DNA of 64,000 nt from Oegoconia quadripuncta. Taxonomy: Eukaryota > Arthropoda > Insecta > Lepidoptera > Autostichidae. Below, one piece after another: positions 9,895 to 22,030 of the stretch. Both the position numbers and the translations under genes were made by a program. The notes beneath the pieces were generated by a model, which was given only the letters and a program-made list of their open reading frames with translations, was not told the DNA's origin and made no database searches. The first letter of the stretch is position 1, and every line of letters begins with the position of its first letter. The stretch is taken from contig OX438745.1 of the NCBI GenBank assembly GCA_949316235.1, positions 191,001-255,000 of the forward strand, read 5' to 3'.

Positions 9895-11712
9895 GCGGGC
9901 GACGGGCGGCTGACGACACACCGGCCGCCGTGGGAGCGCGGTCGATGAACGATTGTGAAACGATGCGCCCGATGCAATGTACTGATGCCTCCGTCCTCGA
10001 CTCCTTTCGTAATAACCTCTCAACTCACATGTCCGAGCTAATCATTCCGCACTTGGCGGTGATTGTCGAGTAACTTCCCCGCAACTTTCTAGAAGCGAAT
10101 AAGAAGTTTGCATCCACTAATTGGATGCGAAAAATTATTGGACGATCCGTGACTTCGGTTGGTGCAACGCGAAAGTTTCGACGGATATGACCGCATAAAT
10201 TCAGCAGAACTTTGTAAGCGACCGAGTTCTTGTTGGAAATTTTCTCGCGGCTCGAATTGGAATCGCCTTATACGGCCAGCATTATGTAGGTCCGCCGTTA
10301 CGGCAACATCCAATCTATTCTTTCACGGCCGACCGGAGTATCTCATCATTTCATCACGTAACTAGAACAGAGATGTCCGTATACGATTAGCCAATTCATC
10401 CATGTTTGTATAAACAAACACGGTAATCGGCGCGACGTGACCGTACCGCGTCGCGACGCCCTTCTAAATAATCCACTCACTCATACACCCGCTAGTTGCG
10501 GAGCGGCAGCTTTGACGGACACCTACTCTATTAATCTATTAAATATAAAGAAAATCAAATAGTAAATCATACCAATAGAGAAGAAACTTCAGAAATTCCA
10601 CTGAACTGCTTTTACTTTTCCAACAGTTTTGAAAAAAATTAACTATTCAATACGTTTGTTCAGTTTCGACTTTTCAATATTACGATCCAAAGTCCTATAG
10701 ATAATTCATTCTATCGGTCACTCGATGTCGATCTAAATATTGGGGGTCAATTATTTAGATACGAAAACTAATGAAACCATCTCCTAAATTTTTGTCGCAC
10801 TGCAATCAATCTTTACGACCGAATCTTTACACGCTTCTTAACTTTAAGAGCTTAAACATCATTCTATCGCTTGGATTAGCAGCGACATGAAAGTGACAGC
10901 ATAATATTTAAAGAGCTCTTAAAAGTAAGAAGCGTTTGAGTATTCGGGGGTAATTTTGCAATTACACTGCATGTGTTAGTTGCCTTTAGCACAAACACAA
11001 TTATACCATCACAAAGTTTCCCCATTAGGCGAGTTATCTTTGGAATCATCTCCCACAGTCCCGCGTCGCTATCACTTTGAGCAGCTTAATTTCACACTGT
11101 TGTAAATAATGACATTAAAACTTAGTTCAGCGCATTGCACGGGCGTTCAAACGGAGCCAGTAGTTACCACTAGTTATAGTTTAGATGTAACAGACAGACG
11201 GTTAACATAAGTATTAATTTATATAGTAGAGTTTGTGGGACATCTTCAACAACTTCAAATTATTTGTAAATATGTAAAAAAAATTAGAAATATTTAGCGA
11301 ATGGCAGTGAGAGGGAAGCGATAGTTTCGAGATTTAGTGTCAGAAGAACTGTGCAAGAAGTACATTTCTGTTTTTCTTCGGGCACTGCGTCTCACCTGCC
11401 TGCCAATATTGTCAAGCTACTCGTACAATACTCAAATCTCATAGCATGGGATATTAGAATGTGATAATTATATGTACTCAGTACAAAGTTCCTAGCTGTG
11501 ATATGAATCGATATGTTTTGTAAAAGCGTACAATCAAAATTATACAGTTTGGTTGGTCAATGTCCATTTTTTGTATATAAGATTATATTTTTTAAATAAA
11601 AAAAATTGTGAATAATTTTTAAATGTTTACTAATATTTTTTAATTTGCTACAAATAATGTACAAGTGTTAAATGAATACTCAAATGGTGAATAAAGATTA
11701 CCAAGTTAAATA
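9895..11712 (+). other. 3' UTR of the Gln-rich exon
   Basis: No large ORF and no dispersed repeat, in contrast to the DNA around it, which suggests retention as UTR. Two AATAAA signals occur at 11595-11600 and 11690-11695. SINE debris begins only after about 11828. Confidence 0.5.
11690..11695 (+). terminator. polyadenylation signal AATAAA
   Basis: Canonical hexamer in 'gtgaataaagatt', just before repeat-rich DNA; it is the last plausible signal for the Gln-rich transcript. An upstream alternative is at 11595. Confidence 0.4.
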
Positions 11713-11827
11713 TGTTTCATTTTAACTTTAAAACCTGATCCTACCTATTGAAATATAAAAAGCTTTAGTACAGTCGGCTACAGGTTAATACAGTATCAAC
11801 TGGCTGTAAAAATACTGAAATAATAAA

Positions 11828-12115
11828 TAAATATTTTTGCACATACACACAGCGCCATCTAGAGCGACTAGGCTTGTATTATGGATACCGGATGGTTGAT
11901 TTTTTTTTGATTAACTAGATACGCGTTTGACCACAATCTCACCTGATGGAAATGATGTGGCCGAAGATGAAGCACGCGATCTCAGTAGATGTCTATTCTA
12001 TTCTTCTGTATACCATGCTCTTGAAGATTCCAAGGTTGTAGGATTCAGGAAAGACTGACGCCGGCAGGGTGTTCCTTGTCTTGTCTGTTCGCACATACAG
12101 CGGAGAATTTGAATT
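11828..12115 (-). mobile_element. SINE-A 3' end joined to non-LTR family N2 tail
   Basis: 11828-11915 is the 3' end of SINE-A reversed ('cagcgccatctag'). From 11921 the sequence matches the N2 tail ('acaatctcacctgatgga') and decayed minus-strand reverse-transcriptase codons ('cctgaatcctaca' on the minus strand). Confidence 0.6.
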
Positions 12116-12639
12116 CGTGTAATTCCCATTAACTGGTTACGATTTATTACTATTTTCCCCGAGGATCCACAGTTGAATTCAAACTAACAATTTTCGTTTA
12201 CCCATACAAAGTAAACCATACTGAAACCACCTTTAGTATGGAAGTCCAACAATTTTGTGCTGAATTCGTCTATGGTTCCTAGTGGAAAGTTGTTCGTAAT
12301 CAGGAGTGGAGTCACCAGTAACCAGGAATTACACTAATTGAATTTCACCCTGTATACTACACAATCTGCCTGACGAAATAAAATTAGTTAATGACAAAAT
12401 GTTTAAAATTCGATTGATACAATGGCTTCAGGCAAAGTGTTTCTATGATGTTAAGGAATATTTAAATTATCAGAATGCTATGTAAAGTGTCACAAATCAT
12501 ATTTTGCACATCTGCATGCAGATTGAATACATGATTCCTCTTATCAGACCTTATAAACTGTATTCTGGTAAATAAATAAGTTCTTTCTTTTTTTCTTTCA
12601 CAAATACATTTTTTTCGCATCGCTTTTCATGGCAGGAAT

Positions 12640-12790
12640 TGCCCCAATCTCCACGCTGGCCCAACGGGTTGGCGATCCCACATTTTTTAGGAGCTCCGTA
12701 ACAATGACGCCCAGCTGGTCTATACTGTTACGCGCATGCTCCTCTTAGTCTCCTTTTACGACACCCACGGGAGGAGACTGGTTGGTCCTA
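12640..12790 (+). repeat. family F repeat, diverged
   Basis: 'ccttttacgacacccacggg' and flanking blocks match family F; the 5' part is degenerate. Confidence 0.5.
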
Positions 12791-14654
12791 TTCTACTTTG
12801 CTGGAAATAAATAAATAATAAATAAATAAATAAAATTTATTCATCCACTTAAAAAAATTATACTACATGATCATTAATTATAGTTAAATTTTCTAACGTA
12901 GTGGACAAATGGGTTGGAGCCTCAGCAAAATAGCTGTTTTTCAGTCTCCACCTCGTGCATTCACTGATAACAGAACGCATAACACGTCAGAAGTTGTTGT
13001 ACACTACAATACGACAATACTATTGGCTACAAGCTACATGCAAGCAAGCATTAATGACGAAAACTTAGAAGAAAAAAAATATTAAAATAATAATAATTGG
13101 CGAAAGACACCTACAATTCCTATACAATTAGAAAGTCAATCTCACTAACAGAATCTCAAAAAATAGAACTGGCTGGCACGTCATACTTCGGCATCACAGA
13201 GGTCCAGTTACTGGAAAACTTCTGTTTGCATAAAAGCCTTTCCTTACATTTCAAATCACACGGCCAAACCGATTTCTAAGGGCCTAAGCTATCTTCTGTC
13301 AAAAACGTGTCAATGATAATAAGTTTTATTGAACTGAGAAACCCTCAAACATAAGTTTTTCTATTTTTAGGGGGTAGTGGTGAATATCGCCATCTTTTTG
13401 CTATATCCAACCAACCAAGTATACTAGTTCAGTAAAAATAGGTAATTTTTGTGGTGTAACTACCTATAATCTTAAAGTTGCTGATTTTAGAGTAGAAGTA
13501 TGTTTAGTGTGTAGTGAAAGATGTTTGTTTGTGATGTGTGCGTAAATAAAAAAAAACTGTTGTTACTGTAGTCAGGGGCAGGCTGAAAATCAGCGCTGTG
13601 TAACTGCGCCGCCCAGCGTACGCTGAGTCTGTTCCCACCACACATGCACGGATATCTTTTTTATTTTATTTATTATTATCTTTTGTAAAATAGCTTCTTT
13701 CTTTTATTTTGAAAACTAAGGGCCGTATTGACGATGCAGTCTCAGAATTGAGATCGAGTCTCACTCTCAATAATATATTATATGTTCAAATTCAGATTAG
13801 ACGGAAGAAATAGAACAATCTCAAGTATCATTCTATTAGTTTGTCTCAGTCTTGGGAGTAGTTAGTAGTACGAGCCTTCTTTGATGTCTTGTTACACTTA
13901 TACATATATAGCTTATATTCATGTTTATGTGTGTGTTGGAAGATAAATGGTATTAATTAATGGTAAAGTACCCACCAGTAATAGAATAAAAATGTTTTCT
14001 AACTATTCTGTAGCTTGCTATAGGTATAGTGTAGGTATTTAGATATAAAACCTTAAAAATATTAAATTAAAGTTACCACTGAACTTCATTGCGTTGTAGA
14101 AGATGCTAAGATTTTCTATATATCGTTTATTCGGTCTGTTATACCATAACCCTGTAAAGGATGATGCTGATGTCATGCCTTCATCATCACCTGGTAGAAA
14201 AGCTGATTCAGATAACAGCGACAACACTTCGACTATCCCATTAATCAGTCTAGTCCCAACTCTCATCGCGCGTGGTTGATTCTCCTTGAATTAATTTTCA
14301 ATTAAACTGTGTACTTTCCAGTGTTAATAAATTTAGTTTTTTAAAAAGGGGTTTTATTCCAAACCCATAACAGGTCGTGATATTTGCCCTCGGTGAAATT
14401 TTTCATAAACATGAAGAAGTTAATGATCGATTTTATATTGAAAGTCGTTACAGGAGTTCTAAGTATTATGCCAATTCCTTCTACAGCCCAGGGAAAATAC
14501 GGTAAAAAATTAGCTTAGCTAGAATTCGGAACAGACTTATTACGGATTTATAAATTTTGCCCTTTAATATGTTAGACTCAAAAGCTCTCTTCCAATTATA
14601 ACTACTGGGTAGTTTAATTTTTAAATGACATGTGATACAAACTGTTAGTATTAG
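12791..14654. other. unassigned AT-rich DNA
   Basis: ORFs of 60 and 75 codons lie inside but show no domain, splice context or codon bias. A short stretch near 14060-14100 ('gttaccactgaacttcattg') reappears inverted near 15060-15090, bracketing the 37-bp array. Confidence 0.4.
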
Positions 14655-15024
14655 GTTTTAATGTAATACTCTAAAATGGCATATAACAAATGTTTTAATG
14701 TAATACTCTAAAATGGCATATAACAAATGTTTTAATGTAATACTCTAAAATGGCATATAACAAATGTTTTAATGTAATACTCTAAAATGGCATATAACAA
14801 ATGTTTTAATGTAATACTCTAAAATGGCATATAACAAATGTTTTAATGTAATACTCTAAAATGGCATATAACAAATGTTTTAATGTAATACTCTAAAATG
14901 GCATATAACAAATGTTTTAATGTAATACTCTAAAATGGCATATAACAAATGTTTTAATGTAATACTCTAAAATGGCATATAACAAATGTTTTAATGTAAT
15001 ACTCTAAAATGGCATATAACAAAT
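14655..15024. repeat. 10 x 37-bp tandem array
   Basis: Ten consecutive 37-bp units beginning 'gttttaatgtaatactct' and ending 'ggcatataacaaat', with no differences that I can see between units. The near-identity implies very recent amplification or active homogenisation. It encodes nothing obvious. Confidence 0.97.
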
Positions 15025-15750
15025 GTTAAAATGAAGTACAATTATACACTTATATTCTCCAACGCAATGAAATTCACAGTGGTAACTTTAATCATATATA
15101 GTCTATGTTTTCTTACTAAATATCTATATTACCTATATCTAAAGCAAACTACCGATTTGTTAGAAATTCACTGACAGATACTCTATCCATGTGCAAAAAA
15201 TCACGGTCTTTAAAATTATAGGAGGTTAAAACTATGCCCTTACTGATCTATAACTGAGTCATACAGCGACAGAATACGAGTACTTCTTTGTTGAACACAC
15301 AGCAGATTAAAGATTGCTCGTATTGCTCTCTTTTGCAAAATAAAAATATGTTCTATGTCCGCTTCTCGTCCCCAAAGCAACATACCTTAGGACATGATAC
15401 TGTGAAAATAACTAAAGTACTTTAGAATATCAATAGCTACCAGTGTCCTAATACCGTTATACGTAGCACGTAATAGATGCAGCCTGTGTTTAGTGTCCGT
15501 GCCGATAACGGAAGGGATTACATACGTAACGCGTGCCCCTTGGACCCACATTCCCTTCGTGGCCATATTGCTGCTATCGGCCGGCTGTAAGGTGACAAGA
15601 GCAAGCGGGAAGGTTCCTTTAACCTGCGACGAAAACGAGGGGTGTTAGGTGTTTGATGCGTTGTGTGTGGGTCCAGTACGAGTATCTCAGTAATGCGTGA
15701 TCCGATTTGAGTACGGTTTTTTTTATATTAAAGACTACTTGTGATTATTA
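15025..15750. other. unassigned sequence
   Basis: No supported gene. 15340-15640 is moderately GC-rich and probably old retroelement debris, but no family could be named. Confidence 0.35.
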
Positions 15751-15751
15751 C

Positions 15752-15972
15752 CCGCCTCCGTGGCTGAATGTAAACAACTTTGGGTTTACGATTCGGAGGT
15801 CGCGGGTTGCTTATGCTGGAGCCGCTTATGCGTTCCCAGGTCCTCCCTACTGCCGAAGAAGGTCGCCGCGGGGATTTAGTGGGTATCCCTCCCGTTAAGG
15901 AGGGGAGTCCTACATAACCGTCTCGCAGTCCCCCAGGCGAGCGTAAAGCGTTTCCACACGAAAAAAAAAAGG
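15752..15972 (+). mobile_element. mosaic SINE: SINE-C head on a different 3' body
   Basis: The first 58 bp match the SINE-C head ('cccgcctccgtggctgaatg', 'acgattcggaggtcgcggg'). The sequence then switches to an unrelated body ending 'gtctcgcagtcccccaggcg...tttccacacg' and an A tract. A copy of that 3' end alone occurs at 16090-16140. The 63- and 90-codon ORFs here are spurious. Confidence 0.65.
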
Positions 15973-16089
15973 TTATATGAGAGCACAAAACTGTTTGCAA
16001 TACTTCAAAATATCGGAATCTAAATCAAGTACATCAAATCAATCAGTTTGACATGCCTACTTTTTTATGAAGCAAGAATGTGAAGGTGT

Positions 16090-16140
16090 AGTCCCCCCGG
16101 CAAGCGTATGCGTAACGCATTTCCCCGCGTAAAAAAAAAG
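16090..16140 (+). mobile_element. SINE 3'-end fragment (same tail as 15812-15972)
   Basis: 'gtagtccccccggcaagcgt' through 'gcatttccccgcgt' and an A tract. Confidence 0.55.
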
Positions 16141-16727
16141 TTTTGTTTTTGAGATATACTATAATTGTTTACTTGAGTGACCACATCGTCGACTGTCATT
16201 TCGTGGGGCTATTCCCTTAACCGATTTTGATTATTGTTTTTTTGATTGATAGTATTTATCACCAGGGTGCTCCCGTGTACCTAAGATTGGTGAAGATTAG
16301 ATGATGCACTCCGGAGATAGAGAATCGAACTATGAGTTGTTTGTTTTGGGCAATTTTTATCGGTTCAATTATTAATTTTTGATTCTGAGTCAACTTTTTA
16401 CACAAAATATCCAAACTTTCAGTCTTTAACTCTTCTGTTTACGAGCTGGATACCCGTGACATACGGACAGACGGCAAAGTGACAGCAATAGACCGCTGAT
16501 TAGCCCGCTCGCTTCGTACTATCTCTGAAAGTCTCTTGTATCTCGTCACGTACCGTCTTTGAGCTGCTTAGTATTCCCTCAGTCTAGACTATTCTAAGAT
16601 TCTTGAGTATGAGCTAAATGCCGTGACATTATTAATTTTGCCAACGAATTTGTGGGGAATTTTGGGTTCAGAATTCCAAGGTTGAGACTTAGAAAAAAAT
16701 GCTTTACGGATTCCAATCTCACTAGTT
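16141..16727. other. unassigned sequence
   Basis: No ORF, RNA gene or recognisable repeat. Confidence 0.35.
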
Positions 16728-16835
16728 TTACTAATATTATAAACGCGAAATTCGGATGTTTGTATGTTTATTTCTTTTTGTTTGTTGCTAAATCACGGCG
16801 AAACGGATGAACGGATTAGGTAGAACATACCCTGG
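16728..16835 (+). mobile_element. Helitron-like nonautonomous repeat, 5' part
   Basis: 'actaatattataaacgcgaa', 'gtttgtatgtttatt', 'cacggcgaaacggatgaacg' and 'taggtagaacatac' match the copy at 57762-57898 (reverse) and resemble 27215 and 49712. The Helitron assignment rests on the CTAGT-type 3' end of the 49.7-kb copy. Confidence 0.45.
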
Positions 16836-16989
16836 GCACACTACTACACACACACTTTACACGCACCCACACACCTCTCATTCGTGCGTGCACACACATT
16901 CTCAAGCACATTATTATACTCGATCCTTTATTTTTCCGTTGCAATTTATGTTTCTTTTTTTTTGTGTAATCTATACCGACAATGTGTTG

Positions 16990-17554
16990 TAAGAATGCGG
17001 GATACAGGTAGCCCTAGTTTAGTAGTCGGGGCTGCTACTGATCTGTTTTATGTTGATGTGTCAAATAAAAGATTTTTTAACTTGACAAGAAAGAAATGTG
17101 GAAAATTAAATATCGATTATTTGTCCACCTGCCTAAATGCCACCCATCCAAGAATGAACTAACAATTCGCACGTCGCTGTGGGACTACTTCAGACGTAAA
17201 CCGCCCCAACTCGTCATAATCCAGTTTGATTAATCACTAACCCATCGTAAACTGAACTAAATTGAATCCCAACACAAATAAATGATTTATACTTCCCTTT
17301 ATACCGGCTGTAAACAATTTGATTTAGAACTCAGAGTTAATAGCTACGAATTAGTTTCAGATTATAATGTATGGTTAATATACTGTGAGACCTTGACAGT
17401 TTGCTATTAAAAGCATTTGTAATTACTTAAGTAAAGGTCTGTTCAAATGTACTACAGAGCCGTGCGGCATGCGTTCCCCTCCCGTACCCCGCGCCGCTTT
17501 CCGCTCACGTCCTCGACGCGTCATTGCTACATACTTATAATTCGAATCCCGAGT
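16990..17554. other. unassigned sequence
   Basis: Nothing recognised apart from a CpG-rich stretch at 17455-17525 without an ORF. The preceding CA-rich tract (16845-16915) is simple sequence. Confidence 0.35.
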
Positions 17555-17675
17555 ATCCCGGAATCCGAGTCATGGATGTTTATATAAATATTTATGTATG
17601 TTTATCCATCATCTAGTATCCATAGTACAAGTTTGAGACTAGATGATTGGTGTAAGTGTCCGAAATATATATATT
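17555..17675 (+). mobile_element. SINE-B, 5'-truncated
   Basis: 'gagtcatggatgtttatata', 'tctagtatccatagtac' and 'gatgattggtgtaagtgtcc' match the B body and tail; the tRNA-like head is missing. Confidence 0.75.
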
Positions 17676-18472
17676 TATATACGTCAGATTTTTCCATCAG
17701 ATAGTCGAATCCGATTATTTATGTATGTTTATTTATGTAGTACGAGTATGTACATCCGATTTATTTATTATTTCATTTATTTATTAGGATCACAAACAAT
17801 TTGGGTATACAAGTTAATCACGATGACAAAGGGGTATAATAAAATCTAGAAAAATATTTTATTATAGGGCACATTCCCTACATGTAAAGTGGGGATGAAT
17901 TTTCTTTTATTTTTGTATCCCATCGTGTGGGGTGTTGTTGGATAAGTCGTTCAAAAATATTACAGGTAATCTTTAATAGTTTTTCGATTTAGAGATTCGT
18001 TTAATAAATATTACGTTTTAAAGTGCAAATTTATGTTAGAGTCAAAGTCAGATATTCAGCACCGGCATATAACAAATTTCCGATTCTTGACTTACATTAG
18101 TCAACTTTTTGAGTACTAGAAGTACCTATAAGCGATTATTAGAATCTCAAAAAAAAAGTATTTCTAATGTAGAATTTGTGGTTTACCGTATCTCTCACCA
18201 CTTCTGTTCTCCTGGTCGGTAAAGGGCCGTCACAAGCGATTACCTCTCGCCGCGTCATCGAGTTCCGTCCCGTTGCCATGGCGACCGTCGCCAGGCTCAT
18301 TACACCCGCTACATTACACAGCCACAACTATTTCATGAACACATTGCCTAAAGTTTTATTAAGCGTGGATATACTCGTGTTGAGGCTTTAGGAAGATCTT
18401 CGCATATTTATAAAAGCCTGGTACTTTTTTAAGCCAACTACTAAGTATCTCATCGAAGTCCCCAACCCGCAT
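17676..18472. other. unassigned AT-rich DNA
   Basis: ORFs at 18139-18391 overlap on opposite strands and have no domain. Nothing else seen. Confidence 0.35.
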
Positions 18473-18760
18473 TGGGTCAGCGTGGTGGACTGGAAAACCT
18501 GGCTTGCGAGTTCGATTCCCGAATACGGGGCTTTTAAATGTACGGCTAAGTAACCACCATCTTATTTAAGGCTGCCGTCGCCAATGTTGACACGAGTTCG
18601 ATTCCCGAATACGGGGCTTTTAAATGTACGGCTAAGTAACCACCATCTTATTTAAGGCTGCCGTCGCCAATGTTGACAGCAATGTTGTGTTCCAGCTGTA
18701 TGAGATAAGATAGTCAATCGTCCAAATCAGTTGGGGGTTCAGGGGTGAGCGTTTCGTTAT
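18473..18760 (+). mobile_element. SINE-C-like chimera with an 86-bp tandem duplication
   Basis: It begins with retroelement-like 'aacccgcattgggtcagcg', then a B-box-like 'gagttcgattcccgaatac' and SINE-C-like 3' blocks ('taaccaccatctta', 'gagataagatagtca'). The segment 18508-18593 is repeated head-to-tail at 18594-18679. Confidence 0.7.
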
Positions 18761-18969
18761 AAGCTAAATTTTCGCATACGATAACTATCAAAGTTAATCA
18801 ATGTTTTATATGACTTGCAACTTTTTCAAACTGTGGAAAAAAATAAAAATTACCCAATGCCAATGCTGTATTTTAACCTTATCTTCTCAAATTTAAAAAA
18901 GAAGGTAAGTCAGATATAGACTTTTATTAACTCTGGTCTTGCACTTGCATATTTCAGAACATTATCAGA

Positions 18970-19265
18970 CGACCTGTTTGGTGTAGTGGTTAGCAACTGT
19001 GACCACTATACCAAAAGGTTGCGGCTTCGAATCCCGCTGGGGGCATATGTTTGTGTGATGAATACGGACATTGTCATGGATGTTTATATAAATATTTATG
19101 TATTTTTATCCGTTATCTAGTATCCATAGTACAAGCTTTGCTTAGTTTGGGCCTAGGTGATTGGTGCAACTGTTCGAAATATTTATTTATTTTCTCCTCG
19201 CGGTATTCGAACACGCAACCGTTTGTTTCGCTGACAGGGTCACTATCCACTACACCAATCGGCCG
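18970..19265 (+). mobile_element. mosaic SINE: A head, B tail, inverted B head
   Basis: 18970-19070 is a SINE-A head ('cgacctgtttggtgtagtgg', 'gggggcatatgtttg'). It changes within the body to SINE-B ('catggatgtttatataaata', 'gatccatagtac'-type block, 'gattggtgcaactg') up to 19195. A reversed SINE-B head (19196-19265, 'ccactacaccaatcgg') follows directly. Confidence 0.8.
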
Positions 19266-19671
19266 TCAAAACTATTTATCTATCTTTACCACAATAAATA
19301 CGGATGAATTTTGTTTCGATCGAAATCAACGAACACCATCTCACAAACACCTATTTTCGGAAAAAAAATCGCTTTTAAATCGGCTTAGCCGTTTCGTCAC
19401 TACGATGCTACATACTGACATATTTTTTAAATAATAACACGCGTCTTTGCGTCAGGAATTAATGTATGACTGGACGACAATTTAAAATTAAGTTACACGA
19501 ATGGTTATCAACAAATGTTATTATTAAATTAAGGAATATCTACCACTATTTTAAAATACTTATATAACGAACAATACCTATCGCTTTTCTGACATCAACA
19601 CAGCATTGACAATTAATTAGTATTATATTGTGACAACATACATTATTATATTATATATTTTTTTTTTTTTT

Positions 19672-19900
19672 TTTAAATATTTCGGACACTTACACCAATC
19701 ATCTAGTCCCAAACTAAGCAAAGCTTGTGCTATGGATACTAGATAACGGATAAACATACATAAATATTTATATAAACATCCATGACTCAGGAATAAATGT
19801 TCATATTCATCATACAAACATTTACCCGTCGCGAGATTCGAACCCGCAACCGTTGGTTTCGCTGACAGGGTCACTATCCACTACACCAATCGGTCGTCAA
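19672..19900 (-). mobile_element. SINE-B, full-length
   Basis: Reverse complement of the B consensus, from the tail ('ggacacttacaccaatcat') to the head ('actatccactacaccaatcg') with an intact B box. The 83-codon minus-strand ORF is the SINE read through. Confidence 0.88.
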
Positions 19901-20792
19901 ATTAATATATATTATATCGTATATTTATTTAGTAATTAATATATAGTATATTTAAGTAATAACCTAACGAATGCTATCCTAGTTTATTAAATATTTGAAC
20001 GCTAGATTTTAAGTAGATTTTGAATAGGACTTCTGTTAATTTGTCATCCTATCTTGTACCCAAAATCAAGCAAATAAATTATTTAATTTCATTTCATATA
20101 AAAATTTTGTAAAATCATAGACGTATAAATATTAGCAAGACGAACATAAAACAAGTAATATTTTTATAGGAAAGTCTCGCAGTTGACATAAGCTGCATAG
20201 GGTTCACGTCGCCTTTAGTATAAACATGTCAATATTTGGTTTGCTAATATTTATAAGTCAGTGAATAATTCTTAAAAAGTTACCTGTCGGTCATCTTGAG
20301 GGGTCCAACTCAAGTAGCAGCAGTTATATCAGTTCACGACGCATTGCCAAATTGACTAAACAAATATATGAACGAGTGGATAAGGTCTGATGACGAGTGG
20401 TAACGTGTTTCCATGGAGTGGCTCCGTTGAGTAATGCTGAACAGAGGTGAGCGGAGTCGGGTGGCCTTCAACTATAACCCGCAGCGCCGTACGTATCAGA
20501 TCAATGTACAATTTACGCTGCCGTGACTCTCTAAGAGTTCTGTATAAAGAAATAAATATATTATCTGTTGCATCGTAATATGCAATTATATTTCGCAAAT
20601 ATCAAGCATGAGACATAGGAATCAGGGGGCATGGAAGTACCCCCCGCCAAGTCGATCAAGCAAGCACGGCCGTACACCCTTTTCTGGAAGCAATTTAAAC
20701 ACCTCTAACCATCGTATATTTGTAACAGACTGATGGAAAGGCCATTAAGTATTATTGAAATTCTTTAATTTATATACAATATCAAATATTAC
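19901..20792. other. unassigned AT-rich DNA
   Basis: No supported gene; a CpG-containing stretch at 20370-20480 has only a short ORF. Confidence 0.35.
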
Positions 20793-21400
20793 AATACAAT
20801 ACAATACAAATACTCTTTATTGCGCAAAATAATTTACAATAATTTTTGATGATAACAATAGACCACAATTAGGCGGTCTTATCACTAAAAGCGATCTCTA
20901 CCAGACAACCCACAGCTATGGGATATTTGTAGGTAGAAAAACAGGTAGGGTGCATGCATAAATATAATAATAATATCATATTAATTGACTTAATTATATA
21001 AATACATATATATATAAATAAATAAATAAATTTATATAAATACTTAATATTTATAGTATAAAACACAATCACTAGAAATACTTATAGATAGTCAACTAAT
21101 GTTCACGACGCGGGAGTTAACGAAAAGAAAAAAGTCCGAGACCTAAGTAGTGGTTTTTGACTTGAAATTTAAAAATATTTAATGATTGAGTTTGCCTAAT
21201 AGATTCCGGCAAAGAGTTCCACAGACGAGTGGCTTGCAGTCTGAAGGACTGGCTATAGAATTTTGTTAAGTTAGGAGGGACGTAGAGACGAAGATTTTCG
21301 GAAGAACGGAGAGGGCGATTATGAGAAGCGGAAAGTAATTTGAACCAATTTTTGAGATGGAAAGGTGTAGTGTAGAAAGATATTACATTACGCGTTCTAA
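20793..21400 (-). mobile_element. 5'-truncated non-LTR retrotransposon (family N1)
   Basis: Minus-strand copy carrying the last 90 or so codons of a reverse-transcriptase ORF (21117-21395), then a 3' UTR ending in the 'tattgtattgtattg' tip on the minus strand. It gives the coding link for the N1 tails at 2733, 3190 and 6520. Confidence 0.85.
21117..21395 (-). pseudogene. reverse-transcriptase C-terminal fragment (N1)
   Basis: Uninterrupted frame to a TAA at 21119-21117. The key block is 'LWNSLPESIRQTQSLNIFK', the end-of-RT signature common in jockey/CR1/R1-type elements, preceded by 'LRLYVPP.NLTKFYSQSF' and followed by a short tail. The catalytic RT core lies beyond the truncation, so it cannot be functional alone. 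No ATG is expected. The exact clade is not settled. Confidence 0.75.
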
Positions 21401-22030
21401 TTTATATACAGCAAAATATTAATCATAAAAATTTAGCTCTTAAGAAGTAGTAGTATAATTTTAAAATTAAATAGAGAGTTATTCATTTGGCTTTGTGGAG
21501 GTTCAAATGATAAGAGTGCCAAGCTTGGCTGTCCATTCGATTTTGAAAAATCATACCTATAGTAGAGTTACGGGGACTTGGCCCAATTTTTTTATATAGT
21601 TTTAATAGGTTATATGTTGGTAGATGGTGGGTGGTTGCCGCTACGCATGCGCGACCCATGCAGCGTGCAATCCGCGGGTCAGTCGAGTCACACGACTGTG
21701 TAACGTGATGTCATACACGTCATATGCAACACGGCAGAGCAGAGCTTCGCTTACGCTCACTATAGACGCCTTAATCTCATACAATCTAGCCGTGTCATTT
21801 TTTAAACTTATCTGAATTAGTAAAAGCTGTCGAACATGCGTTAGCTAGGATTCTGTAGGATGTTTCCATCTTCGGACTATTCGGCGTGGCGATTCCACTC
21901 GTATGTAGTAACATGTCGAACATTCGCATTAAGCGGTTCAACTCTTCGTTCATTATGCGAACAGCCTAGACACGAATTAAAATTCACCGTATATGTGCAA
22001 ACAGCCAAGGCCCAAGTCTGACGCTGACCC
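21401..22030. other. unassigned sequence
   Basis: A short ORF at 21624-21815 shows no domain. Nothing else recognised. Confidence 0.35.

Noticed and set aside
14655..15024. CRISPR-like regular repeat array
   Set aside because: The 37-bp units are contiguous with no unique spacers, and the context is a eukaryotic genome with introns.
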